From Thermophagus sp052400625 (GTDB lineage Bacteria; Bacteroidota; Bacteroidia; Bacteroidales; Marinilabiliaceae), in the NCBI GenBank assembly GCA_052400625.1, contig JBQTGH010000005.1: a DNA stretch of 64,000 nt. One strand, given 5' to 3'. The notes under the pieces are model-generated. The model searched no databases, was not told where the DNA came from, and worked only from the letters and a program-made list of their open reading frames with translations. The translations under genes were made by a program, and so were the position numbers. Below are positions 46,430-55,205 of the stretch, in pieces. Each line of letters starts with the position of its first letter. Positions within the stretch are counted from its first letter, which is position 1.

Positions 46430-46894
46430 TTACAACTTCAACAATTCAATGACACGCTTAACTGCATCAAAGTTAAACTCATATCTGAAAACTTTTAACT
46501 CTTTTTTCTTTTTTCCTTCAATTTTCACCTTTTTTTCTTCCTCTATCGCAAATCCATCCTCATTCACTTCTTTAAGGATCCCTTTAAACACTTTCCCTTC
46601 GGAGGTCAACACCTCCACCGGACGAGTCAAATTTTTATAGTACTGTTCTTTTACCTTAAAGGGATATCCGATTCCGGGCGATGACACCTCTAATTCAAAA
46701 TCCTCCTCTTCCCGATCGAACGCTGCTTCAATGAATCGGGAAAGCTCTCCGCAGTACGAGATGGAAATGCCGGCTTCGCTGTCGACCAGCACCTCAATCT
46801 TGTTGTTGGGCCTGACATTAACCTCCACAATAAAAGCCCCGTCTTCCTTTACCTTGGAATCGATGCGCTCAACTATTTGTTCTTTTGTTATCAT
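46430..46894 (-). CDS. rimP: Ribosome maturation factor RimP
   Basis: The 154-residue protein is needed for 30S maturation. It shows GAFIVEVNVRPNNKIEVLVDSEAGISISYCGELSRFIEAAFD in the N-terminal alpha/beta domain and FELEVSSPGIGYPFKVKEQYYKNLTRPVEV leading into the C-terminal SH3-like barrel. This is the first gene of the rimP-nusA-infB operon; 210 bp separate it from nusA. In the tail, EEEKKVKIEGKKKKELKVF is a charged linker that replaces part of the usual barrel. Confidence 0.95.
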   Translation of the reverse strand: MITKEQIVERIDSKVKEDGAFIVEVNVRPNNKIEVLVDSEAGISISYCGELSRFIEAAFDREEEDFELEVSSPGIGYPFKVKEQYYKNLTRPVEVLTSEGKVFKGILKEVNEDGFAIEEEKKVKIEGKKKKELKVFRYEFNFDAVKRVIELLKL

Positions 46895-47095
46895 TCACAA
46901 CCGGTTAATAAAATAGGGGACACCTGTCCCCTACCTGCTTTCTGTATGAAAACCGGGGCAAAGATAAGCAATGAAAAAGAATTTTGCAAAAACCTTTCCC
47001 CCTTAAAATCAAATGTTTTTGATAATTTAAAATGGTGCGGTTTGCTTCATTGCCCATGAATCGCTTTCTTTGTAACACAAAATCAACGAGGTGAC

Positions 47096-48331
47096 GTGAA
47101 CGACCTGCAACAATACAAGCAACGGAAAATTGTGAATGATCCAGTGCACGGGTTCATCAGCATCCCGGACAATATTCTCTTTGCATTAATCGAACATCCC
47201 TATTTGCAGCGGTTGCGAAGAATTAAGCAGCTGGGTCTGACCTCCCTGGTTTATCCCGGCGCCGTTCACACCCGGTTTCAACATACGCTCGGGGCTTTTC
47301 ATCTGATGGGGTTGGCCATTTCGGTACTCAAAAACAAGGGACATCATATCTCCTACGAGGAGACGCTCGCGGCCCATGCCGCCATATTGATGCACGATAT
47401 TGGTCACGGTCCCTTTTCTCACGCGCTGGAACAGACACTGATCGAAAGCCTTACCCATGAAGATATTTCACTGCTGCTCATGGATCGCCTCAACCAACAT
47501 TTTGAGGGTCAATTGACCAATGCGATAAATGTTTTCAAAGGAAAAACCGAAAAGTTATTTTTACACCAACTGGTTTCCAGTCAACTGGACATGGACCGCC
47601 TGGATTACCTAAAACGAGACAGTTTTTTCTCGGGGGTTTCGGAAGGTGTCATCGGCTCCGATCGCATCATCAAAATGCTGGAAATAAAAAACAACGAACT
47701 GGTAATCGAGGCGAAAGGCATCTACTCTATCGAAAAATTTCTGGTGGCCAGAAGACTTATGTACTGGCAGGTCTATCTTCACAAAACGGCCCTGGTGGCC
47801 GAAAGAATGTTAATCAATGCCTTGAAGCGGGCCAAACATCTCTCCCTCAACAAGATCGAAGTTCCGGCTCCTCCTTTTCTTCAAACCTTCCTCACCAACC
47901 GGTTCTGCAGCGATGATTTTCTTTCCAATCCTCAGATTCTGGACGACTTTGCCATGCTCGACGACAACGACATCATGAGTTCCTTAAAACTTTGGCGCCG
48001 GCATGACGATAATGTCTTATCGTGCCTGGCATCGAGATTGCTCGATCGTAAATTGCTGGGGATAGAGATTTCTGACACCCCTTTCGACAAAGGAAGAATA
48101 GACCAGCTAAAAAAGGAAAAGAAATTATTCGGGAATATGAGTGATGAGGAAATGAACTATTTTGTCTTCACCGATCATATTTCCAACAGCACCTATAATG
48201 TTGGTCAAGAAAACATTAAAATTCTCTACAAAGACGGGACCCTCAAAGACATCTCTTACGCCTCTGATATGCTTGACCATTCAGCCTTTGCAAAAACCGT
48301 CAACAAATATCTGCTTTGCTACCCAAAATAA
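47096..48331 (+). CDS. HD-domain phosphohydrolase (dNTPase-like)
   Basis: The 411-residue protein has HD metal-binding motifs in the order of the SAMHD1/YdhJ-like group: HTRFQHTLGAFHLM, ILMHDIGHGPFSHALE, and SQLDMDRLDYLKRDSFFSGV, where the Asp completes the site. The opening KIVNDPVHGFI is the family's typical start. The start is GTG at 47096 preceded by GAGGTG. It probably cleaves nucleotides, but the substrate is unproven. Base composition fits its neighbours, unlike the dGTPase at 7053, so it is a resident gene. It lies 86 bp upstream of lpxD. Confidence 0.9.
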   Translation: MNDLQQYKQRKIVNDPVHGFISIPDNILFALIEHPYLQRLRRIKQLGLTSLVYPGAVHTRFQHTLGAFHLMGLAISVLKNKGHHISYEETLAAHAAILMHDIGHGPFSHALEQTLIESLTHEDISLLLMDRLNQHFEGQLTNAINVFKGKTEKLFLHQLVSSQLDMDRLDYLKRDSFFSGVSEGVIGSDRIIKMLEIKNNELVIEAKGIYSIEKFLVARRLMYWQVYLHKTALVAERMLINALKRAKHLSLNKIEVPAPPFLQTFLTNRFCSDDFLSNPQILDDFAMLDDNDIMSSLKLWRRHDDNVLSCLASRLLDRKLLGIEISDTPFDKGRIDQLKKEKKLFGNMSDEEMNYFVFTDHISNSTYNVGQENIKILYKDGTLKDISYASDMLDHSAFAKTVNKYLLCYPK

Positions 48332-48369
48332 TTTCTCATCGACAAAATAGCCCCCAACAGGCAACTATA

Positions 48370-48401
48370 TTTCACACAGTAGGATATATTTATTAGTTTT
48401 G
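48370..48401 (+). promoter_or_regulatory. Predicted lpxD promoter
   Basis: TTTC (48370-48373), 20 bp, then TAGTTTTG (48394-48401) matches the Bacteroidota TTTG-N20-TAnnTTTG form with one mismatch. The ATG is 17 bp downstream. Confidence 0.5.
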
Positions 48402-48417
48402 TGCCAAATTTTTCAAC

Positions 48418-49437
48418 ATGGAATTTACCGCAAAACAAATTGCCGGCCTTATTCAGGGCGAGATAGAAGGCAACGAGAATCAGGTGATAAGAGATGTTTC
48501 AAAGATCGAAGAAGGTCGGCCTGAGACCCTGACGTTTTTGGCCAATCCCAAATACGAACATTTTCTCTATAGCACCGAAGCTTCGGTGGTAATAGTCAAC
48601 AAAAGCTTTGTTCCCAAACAAGATGTCAAAGCCACGCTTATCAAGGTGGAAGATGCCTACCGGGCTTTGGCCACCTTGCTTCAATTTTACGAAAGTTCAC
48701 TGCCTAAAAAAACAGGCATAGAACAGCCATCCTTTATTCATGAAACGGCTACGCTGGGCGATTTTGTTTACGTAGGGGCTTTTGCCTATATCAGCGAAAA
48801 AGCGAAAATAGGGAAAGGCGCACAAATATGGCCCGGTGCTTTTATTGGTGAAGGAGTCACCATCGGCGAAGGCACCATCATCAATTCGGGTGTCAGGATT
48901 TATAAGCAATGTGTGGTGGGGAAAAACTGTATTATCCATGCCGGAGCAGTTATCGGAGCTGACGGCTTTGGATTTGCGCCAGGTCCCGACGGAAATTATG
49001 AAAAAATTCCGCAGGTAGGCAATGTGGTCATTGAAGACAATGTGGAAGTGGGAGCCAACACCACCATCGACAGAGCCACCATGGGATCGACCATCCTCCG
49101 CAACGGTGCAAAAATCGACAACCTGGTACAAATAGCCCACAATGTTGAAATAGGTAGCAATACCGTGATTGCTGCACAAAGCGGAATCGCCGGAAGTACT
49201 AAAATCGGAAAAAATTGTATGTTTGGCGGCCAAACCGGAATTGCGGGACACATTCACATCGCTGACGGCACCAAACTGGCCGCGCAAACCGGCGTCGGAA
49301 AAACCGTTAAAGAACCCGGCTCCACGTTGATGGGATCACCCGCAATGGATTATATGAAATACAATAAAGCATACGTATTATTCCGGAAGCTGCCGGAGAT
49401 TTACCAACAAATTCAAGAATTACAAAAAAACAGATAA
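48418..49437 (+). CDS. lpxD: UDP-3-O-(3-hydroxyacyl)glucosamine N-acyltransferase LpxD
   Basis: LpxD adds the second 3-hydroxyacyl chain in lipid A synthesis. The 339-residue protein has the N-terminal uridine-binding domain (AKQIAGLIQGEIEGNENQVIRDVSKIEEG) and the left-handed beta-helix of hexapeptide repeats (IGKGAQIWPGAFIGEGVTIGEGTIINSGV, and more). The catalytic His is in NLVQIAHNVEIG. It ends with a helical tail YQQIQELQKNR. lpxC-fabZ begins 69 bp later, so lpxD-lpxC/fabZ-lpxA form one operon. Confidence 0.97.
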   Translation: MEFTAKQIAGLIQGEIEGNENQVIRDVSKIEEGRPETLTFLANPKYEHFLYSTEASVVIVNKSFVPKQDVKATLIKVEDAYRALATLLQFYESSLPKKTGIEQPSFIHETATLGDFVYVGAFAYISEKAKIGKGAQIWPGAFIGEGVTIGEGTIINSGVRIYKQCVVGKNCIIHAGAVIGADGFGFAPGPDGNYEKIPQVGNVVIEDNVEVGANTTIDRATMGSTILRNGAKIDNLVQIAHNVEIGSNTVIAAQSGIAGSTKIGKNCMFGGQTGIAGHIHIADGTKLAAQTGVGKTVKEPGSTLMGSPAMDYMKYNKAYVLFRKLPEIYQQIQELQKNR

Positions 49438-49506
49438 AAAGTAGGAACCCAAATCGGAGGTGAACAAATTCAGCTCAGAACGGTTTGGCCTAATATCTTT
49501 ATTGTC

Positions 49507-50907
49507 ATGGTTGAAAAACAAAGAACAATTCGCGAAGCCGTCTCATTGCAAGGAACAGGCTTGCATACCGGCGCAGAAGTAACACTAACGTTGAAACCGG
49601 CCCCGGCCAATTATGGATTTTGCTTTAAACGCATCGATCTGGAAGGACATCCTGAAATTAAGGCGTTGGCAGATAACGTAGTGTTTACCGAACGCGGGAC
49701 CGTGCTGGAAGAAAACGAGGCACGTGTAAGTACCATTGAACATTGCTTGGCTGCATTACGAGGCATGGGAATAGACAATTGTCTGATTGAAGTGAATGGC
49801 CCGGAAGCGCCCATATTGGACGGTAGCGCCCGCTTTTTCGTGGATGTCATCAAAAAGGCAGGCATCGAAGAGCAGGATGAAGAACGCAAATATTTCGTGG
49901 TAAAAGAAAAAATGGTGGTGGAAGATCCCGAAACGGGCAGTTCAATCATGGCCATACCCGAAGACGGACAAGCCTATCAGGCGCTTATTTCGTTCGACAA
50001 TTCAGTGACTCTTGCCAACCAATTTGCCCAGATAGAAAGCCTGGATCAATTTGAAAAAGAGGTTAGCAATTGCCGTACCTTCGTTTTTCTTCATGAGCTG
50101 GAACCATTATTGAAAAATAACCTCATCAAAGGGGGCGATCTGGACAATGCCATTATCATCATAGATAAAGAGGTCGATCAGAAAGAACTGGACCGGTTGG
50201 CTAAATTGTTTAATAAACCATCGGTAGAAGTAAAGTCGATCGGCATCCTGAACAATCTGGAGCTACATTTCTCCAATGAGCCGGCCCGACATAAGCTGTT
50301 GGATATCATCGGCGATTTAACCCTTGCCGGGATGCCCATAAAAGGACGTATCATCGCCCATAAACCGGGACATCAAATAAACGCTCAGTTTGCCAAAGCA
50401 TTACGTAAAGAAATTCGTCGCCGTCAGCTGAAGACCGATGCGCCGGAATACGATCCCAATGCCGAACCGGTTTATGACATCAACGCCATCAAAGGCTTTT
50501 TGCCACACCGTCCTCCATTCCTGCTGGTTGACAAAATCATTGACCTGCAAGAAAAAACCATTGTGGGCGTTAAGAATGTCACCATGAATGAAGCCTTCTT
50601 CGTCGGTCACTTCCCCGACGAGCCCGTAATGCCGGGCGTGCTGCAGGTGGAAGCCATGGCACAAATCGGTGGCATACTGGTATTAAGTCAGGTGGATGAT
50701 CCCAAGTTATACAGCACCTACTTCCTGAAAATTGATAACATCAAATTCAGAAAAAAAGTGGTTCCAGGCGATACCATTATTTTCAAGCTGGAAATGATCA
50801 CCGAAATAAGACGTGGCGTAGCCAATATGAAAGGAACTGCCTTTGTGGGTGATACCATTGTTGCCGAAGGTGAATTCATGGCTCAAATAGCAAAAAATAA
50901 ACAGTAA
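49507..50907 (+). CDS. lpxC: Bifunctional UDP-3-O-acyl-GlcNAc deacetylase / 3-hydroxyacyl-ACP dehydratase (LpxC-FabZ)
   Basis: The 466-residue fusion is characteristic of Bacteroidota. Residues 1 to about 305 are LpxC, the zinc deacetylase that commits lipid A synthesis: zinc ligands His79 (EHCLAAL), His262 and Asp266 (HKLLDIIGDLTLAG). Residues from about 320 are FabZ (INAIKGFLPHRPPFLLVDKI, catalytic His368 in GHFPDEPVMPG, and Glu in VLQVEAMAQ). FabZ makes enoyl-ACP for fatty acid elongation, competing for the same 3-hydroxyacyl-ACP pool as lipid A, so the fusion may balance the two pathways. It is followed by lpxA after 73 bp. Confidence 0.97.
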   Translation: MVEKQRTIREAVSLQGTGLHTGAEVTLTLKPAPANYGFCFKRIDLEGHPEIKALADNVVFTERGTVLEENEARVSTIEHCLAALRGMGIDNCLIEVNGPEAPILDGSARFFVDVIKKAGIEEQDEERKYFVVKEKMVVEDPETGSSIMAIPEDGQAYQALISFDNSVTLANQFAQIESLDQFEKEVSNCRTFVFLHELEPLLKNNLIKGGDLDNAIIIIDKEVDQKELDRLAKLFNKPSVEVKSIGILNNLELHFSNEPARHKLLDIIGDLTLAGMPIKGRIIAHKPGHQINAQFAKALRKEIRRRQLKTDAPEYDPNAEPVYDINAIKGFLPHRPPFLLVDKIIDLQEKTIVGVKNVTMNEAFFVGHFPDEPVMPGVLQVEAMAQIGGILVLSQVDDPKLYSTYFLKIDNIKFRKKVVPGDTIIFKLEMITEIRRGVANMKGTAFVGDTIVAEGEFMAQIAKNKQ

Positions 50908-50980
50908 TTAATCTATTTCCCAACCGGATTGGCTTCCCCTAAATAAAAAAGGGAGCCAATCTCTGCTCGAAAAACCATTT

Positions 50981-51775
50981 ATGAAACAACCATTAGCGTA
51001 TATCCATCCCGAAGCCAAGATAGCTCCCAATGTAGTTATTGAACCGTTTGTGACCATCGATAAAAATGTAGAAATAGGCGAAGGAACCCGTATCGGCTCC
51101 AATGCCACTATTTTGGAAGGTGCAAGAATCGGGAAAAACTGTAATATATTCCCCGGAGCAGTAATATCCGCCATCCCACAGGATCTGAAATTCCAAGGCG
51201 AAGAGACCGTGACGATCATTGGTGATAACACCACCATTCGGGAATTTGTGACGGTTAACCGCGGAACAAAATCCAAAGGACAGACAGTTGTCGGAAGCAA
51301 TTGTTTACTAATGGCCTATGTACATGTCGCTCATGATTGTGTTGTAGGGGATCATGTTATTCTGGTTAACAGTGTTCAAGTGGCCGGGGAAGTAAAAATT
51401 GACGACTGGGCCATTGTCGGCGGAATGTCGGCCATCCATCAGTTTGTCCATATCGGCAGCCATGTGATGATCGCCGGAGGCAGTTTGGTAAGTAAAGATG
51501 TTCCCCCCTATGTTAAAGCCGGAAGAGAGCCCATTTCCTATGCGGGTGTTAACTCAATAGGGTTGCGACGCAGAAACTTCACCAACGATCAGATCCGCGA
51601 CATCCAGGACATCTATCGTTTCATGTTCCAGAAAGGGCTCAATAACAGTCAGGCCATTGAACGCATCGAAGCCGAACTGCCCGCTTCCAAAGAACGCGAT
51701 GAAATCATCCTCTTCATTAAGAATTCTCAAAGAGGAATCATAAAAGGCTACTATAATCCGGAAAACAACGGATAG
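50981..51775 (+). CDS. lpxA: UDP-N-acetylglucosamine O-acyltransferase LpxA
   Basis: LpxA performs the first acylation of lipid A. The 264-residue protein has the hexapeptide left-handed helix (IAPNVVIEPFVTIDKNVEIGEGTRIGSNATILEGARIG), the catalytic His in AYVHVAHDCVVGDH, and the C-terminal helices SIGLRRRNFTNDQIRDIQDIYRFMF that contact the partner subunit. It has the usual length and closes the lpxD-lpxC/fabZ-lpxA operon. Confidence 0.97.
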   Translation: MKQPLAYIHPEAKIAPNVVIEPFVTIDKNVEIGEGTRIGSNATILEGARIGKNCNIFPGAVISAIPQDLKFQGEETVTIIGDNTTIREFVTVNRGTKSKGQTVVGSNCLLMAYVHVAHDCVVGDHVILVNSVQVAGEVKIDDWAIVGGMSAIHQFVHIGSHVMIAGGSLVSKDVPPYVKAGREPISYAGVNSIGLRRRNFTNDQIRDIQDIYRFMFQKGLNNSQAIERIEAELPASKERDEIILFIKNSQRGIIKGYYNPENNG

Positions 51776-51945
51776 ATAAAAAGCATCGCCATCAGGAATC
51801 ATCAGATTGGGATCGCAATACCGGTCAACAGGCCGGTGAAGGTCTTCCCCGAATGTGGAAAACTGAGGAAAGTACCATCAGATGAGGGATTACCCCTTTC
51901 AATCTGTCGGAAAGACGATTGCAACGTGGAACCAACGCCTTAAAA

Positions 51946-52240
51946 AGGATAAAATGACAATCGCGAAGTCCAGAAAGCGATCTCAAACTGAAAACCTGGC
52001 AGCGGCTGCGTTAAAAAAACGAATTTCAACTATAATCCAGTCAGTCGCGGAGTCGAAAAAACGACACGCGACTGAAATCTTGTCATCCGCATAGTAAAAT
52101 ATGTCACCTGCGACTGAAACCCTGTCAGTCGCGGCGTTAAATATGTCACCCGCGACTGAAACTCTGTCAGTTGCGGCGTTAAAAAGTCGATCTTCGAACT
52201 AAAAAAGTGCAGTTCTCAGGAAAAAAAGTTCACCGGCAAC
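51946..52240. repeat. 42-bp tandem repeat array with hairpins
   Basis: Five clear units start at 51988, 52030, 52072, 52114 and 52156 with a constant 42-bp step; decayed units flank them. The best units contain GCGACTGA-(7)-TCAGTCGC hairpins: 8 bp in the fourth, and 9 pairs including one G-T in the fifth. Because 42 is 14 codons, one frame stays the same through all units, reading TETLSVAAL-type repeats, but it is cut by TAG and TAA in the third. The array lies in the 694-bp gap between lpxA and pdxA (convergent). Confidence 0.85.
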
Positions 52241-52469
52241 GTTGAAAAGAAGACGTTTCGGCAGAAAAAGACCTTTCGAGATCTGAGAAAAAAGAGTTGC
52301 CACGCAAAAAACAGCGGTTTGCTCCTGCTGTCAGCCCTTCCGTTTGCCAATCCAAACATTCGGGAGAGGCGTTGATTCACGCAGAACGATCAATCAGCCA
52401 TTGCAACCGCTACAAAACGCCGATGTCGGTCACGCTCACCATTCTTTTTACCCCCCTGAGGGATCCGCT

Positions 52470-53534
52470 TTAATTACCGCCTTCAAGATCTCTAATATCC
52501 GCCTTTTTCAATGGATTTGCAGAGATCTCCTGATGCATCTTTCTTCTTTTATAGACATCGATGGCCAGGTAAACGGCTTCCCGGAAAGAACTTGCATCCG
52601 CTTTGTTTTCTCCGGCAATTTCGAAAGCGGTACCATGGTCGGGTGAAGTACGAACAATGGGTAGTCCTCCTGTAAAGTTGACGCCTTCTGCGAAATCAAT
52701 ACTTTTAAACGGTGCCAGTCCCTGATCATGATACATGGCGAGTACCGCGTCAAAATTTCCCACCTGTTCCGAGCCAAACAAACCGTCGGCAGGATAGGGT
52801 CCCAAAGCCATAATTCCCTCTTGACGGGCCATTTCGATGGCAGGTATAATGGTATTGATTTCCTCGTCCCCGATGAGTCCGTTATCTCCGGCGTGAGGAT
52901 TAAGTCCCAGAACAGCAATCCGCGGTTTACGGATGGTAAAGTCGGTTCGTAAGGTATGGTCCAAAACACGGATTTTGTCCAGAATTCTTTCGGGAGACAA
53001 GCTATTGGCCACATCTTTCAAAGGAATGTGTCCGGTGACCACTCCTACCTTTAATTTAGGACTCACCATGAGCATGATATGAGAGGAGGCCTTAAACTGT
53101 TCGGCAAGATATTCGGTGTGACCGGGGAAGGAAAACTGGTCCGAATAGATGGTATTTTTATTTATCGGGGCGGTAACAAGGACATCTACAAATCCGTTTT
53201 TCAGGTCCTCAACAGCATTTTTCAAAGCTTCAAAAGCGGCCATTCCACTGGTTTGTGTCGGTTTACCCAGTTCAACACGAACATTATCATCCAGACAATT
53301 AACAATATTGACCCGCTTGGGCATGGCCTCTTCTCCCGATTTCACGCTATTGAGGCTAAAATTGGAAATATTTAATGCTTTGCGATGGTAAGCGGCCACT
53401 TTGGACGACCCGTAAATCACCGGCGTAAAAAATTCCAATGTTTTGGGATCGGCCAGCGTTTTAAAAATCACTTCATATCCTATTCCGTTGATATCACCCT
53501 GAGTAATGGCAACTTTTATTTTTTCACTGCTCAT
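52470..53534 (-). CDS. pdxA: 4-hydroxythreonine-4-phosphate dehydrogenase PdxA
   Basis: PdxA oxidises 4-hydroxythreonine phosphate in vitamin B6 synthesis. The 354-residue protein has ITQGDINGIGYEVI at the N-terminus and metal-binding histidines in FPGHTEYLAEQF, GLNPHAGDNGLIGDEE and MYHDQGLAPFKSIDF. GGLPIVRTSPDHGTAFEIAG follows near the C-terminus. These are all diagnostic. It is the most distal gene of the minus-strand run from 60879, 136 bp after the small hypothetical. Confidence 0.96.
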   Translation of the reverse strand: MSSEKIKVAITQGDINGIGYEVIFKTLADPKTLEFFTPVIYGSSKVAAYHRKALNISNFSLNSVKSGEEAMPKRVNIVNCLDDNVRVELGKPTQTSGMAAFEALKNAVEDLKNGFVDVLVTAPINKNTIYSDQFSFPGHTEYLAEQFKASSHIMLMVSPKLKVGVVTGHIPLKDVANSLSPERILDKIRVLDHTLRTDFTIRKPRIAVLGLNPHAGDNGLIGDEEINTIIPAIEMARQEGIMALGPYPADGLFGSEQVGNFDAVLAMYHDQGLAPFKSIDFAEGVNFTGGLPIVRTSPDHGTAFEIAGENKADASSFREAVYLAIDVYKRRKMHQEISANPLKKADIRDLEGGN

Positions 53535-53670
53535 ATTTAATTTTTTTTACTTCGTCAAACAAATCTACAATCACATCTTCGTCTCAAAATCACCCTGTCG
53601 GAACCGGAAGGATGTGGCATGTTGGGGAAAAACATGCAGCGTCAGAATAAAAAATCCAGCCACTTTGGAA

Positions 53671-54048
53671 TCATTGATTTCCTGATTGCCGGAAAAAGTC
53701 CCGGGTTATAACTTTTTTCAGCTCACGGTGAATAATCAATTCGGTAAGAAGCGGCTCAAAGGGGACTTCCGGCATCTGTTTCTGATAGGAATCCACATCA
53801 GACACCTCTAAATCAATTCGGTAGAGCAAATTGAATAGTTTTTCCCGGTGATGTAAGAGTAAATGGGTGACATGTTTTTGCATCTGTTGAAAAAGATGGC
53901 CATAATAATCATCATCACTCCCGGGAAACCGAATATCCAGATCAAACTCCGAAAAATCTTTAATGATCTGCCGGATGGTTTCTTCGATCAACTCTTCCCG
54001 TCTGGACGCTTTTTCCAGCTCCTCTTTAGAAAAAGAAGGAAGCATCAT
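53671..54048 (-). CDS. Conserved small hypothetical protein
   Basis: I do not recognise this 125-residue protein. It is charged and predicted helical, with no signal peptide or membrane segment. Notable parts are EELIEETIRQIIKDFSEFDLDIRFPG, a His-rich FQQMQKHVTHLLLHHREKLFNLLYRIDL, and PLLTELIIHRELKKVITRDFFR. The helix LTELIIHRELKKV resembles the tail of a regulatory or adaptor protein but no family is assigned. Its start overlaps the stop of the DUF4837 gene by 4 bp, so the two are probably translated together. Confidence 0.72.
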   Translation of the reverse strand: MMLPSFSKEELEKASRREELIEETIRQIIKDFSEFDLDIRFPGSDDDYYGHLFQQMQKHVTHLLLHHREKLFNLLYRIDLEVSDVDSYQKQMPEVPFEPLLTELIIHRELKKVITRDFFRQSGNQ

Positions 54049-55091
54049 TCGCCCTCCTTGTTTGCCTCTTTATTATCCGCCAAAAACCGGAATGAATAAA
54101 GAATGGATTCCAATTGCCAAACCAGATTACGTTTTTCTGGCTTTTCGGGGGCATAGACATATCCTTCGGTAACAACGATGCGGCTGTTTTCCGGATCGAT
54201 GTGGGCAAAGCTCACAAAAGGCCCTCCCATAATATCGCCTTCGACTCTCCACAACCCTCTAATTTCCACAATCTGATGGTCGTTGTATTCGAAACGCTTA
54301 TAAGTGACGGGCACTCTCCCCTCGGTGGTCATATAGGATCCATCGGAGGGTCCGGGAACATTAATCCTCAGCACCGAGTCTCTTTTATTCAGCAAATAAG
54401 CTTCTGTTATACTTTCATAACCGGTATATTCGAAGGAGTAAACCAATAGTCCCTGACTGGTCAGAGGGGTTTCGTTGGACATCCACTCGAAATTCTTTCC
54501 CGGTTTGTTTTCCTTAAAATTGACCGGCACAATCATAAATGCGCCCCATCGGTTTTTAAATTTTTCGGTAAGGGTTTGATTAATGTATTTTCGGTAATAG
54601 ATCTGATTTCGATCTCTTTCGGCCTTCACAAAAAAACCGGCGAGTTTTATCTCTTGTGCCTTAACCAATGAGTCGAGCTGCCAGGTATCTTTGGCGTATA
54701 TTTCAGCCATGGCATGCTGCTTTCCCCAACGATCTTTATAAAATTTAATATCTGCATTGTAGTTATTCTTGATATTCACAAGAATCAGATTCCGGAAGGG
54801 CTTCATACGTTCACTAAAAGCCCTGTGAGGGATAATTGAAGTGTCGAAAAGCGGTTCGGCCTGCGGCAGCCCCACCATAGATTGCTGCATAATGGCAGCC
54901 AACGTTTTGCCCCCCACACTTTCCCGCACCGAATCATTCATCACAATCAGCATTTCTCCCTGGCTACCGGAAAGATTGGGTTTATAAACGTTCCCTTTTT
55001 CCTTGCAGGAAAAAAACAGCAGCATCATCAGCGATGAAAAGGCTATCAACACTTTCTTAGAGACCATATTCGTGACTCGCATCATCATCAA
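54045..55091 (-). CDS. DUF4837 family lipoprotein
   Basis: The 348-residue protein has a lipoprotein signal with lipobox LFFSC (Cys29), so it should be anchored in the envelope. The mature protein reads as the Bacteroidota family DUF4837 (SGSQGEMLIVMNDSVRESVGG, FKNRWGAFMIVPVNFKENK, RGLWRVEGDIMGGPFVSFAHID), from memory of those patterns. An internal Met at residue 9 is an alternative start. No enzymatic motifs are visible. It is coupled by a 4-bp overlap to the next small gene; the lytic transglycosylase gene ends 114 bp upstream. Confidence 0.85.
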   Translation of the reverse strand: MMMMRVTNMVSKKVLIAFSSLMMLLFFSCKEKGNVYKPNLSGSQGEMLIVMNDSVRESVGGKTLAAIMQQSMVGLPQAEPLFDTSIIPHRAFSERMKPFRNLILVNIKNNYNADIKFYKDRWGKQHAMAEIYAKDTWQLDSLVKAQEIKLAGFFVKAERDRNQIYYRKYINQTLTEKFKNRWGAFMIVPVNFKENKPGKNFEWMSNETPLTSQGLLVYSFEYTGYESITEAYLLNKRDSVLRINVPGPSDGSYMTTEGRVPVTYKRFEYNDHQIVEIRGLWRVEGDIMGGPFVSFAHIDPENSRIVVTEGYVYAPEKPEKRNLVWQLESILYSFRFLADNKEANKEGE

Positions 55092-55205
55092 TTTTTATAG
55101 CGATTAAAATTTCTATTAATGTAAGGGTGAAGTTACAAAAAATAAAGAAAGAACATTGTCTGACCGATAACCCAAACGGTCATTACTTATATAAAAGGGG
55201 AGGGA

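Noticed and set aside
47096..48331. The resident HD phosphohydrolase as part of a defence system
   Set aside because: It has the base composition of its neighbours and sits directly before the lpx operon, so it looks like a housekeeping gene.
51882..52094. 70-codon basic ORF in the 42-bp array as a real gene
   Set aside because: It consists of the repeat itself and ends at a stop inside unit 3; I treat it as at most a decayed repeat-protein frame.
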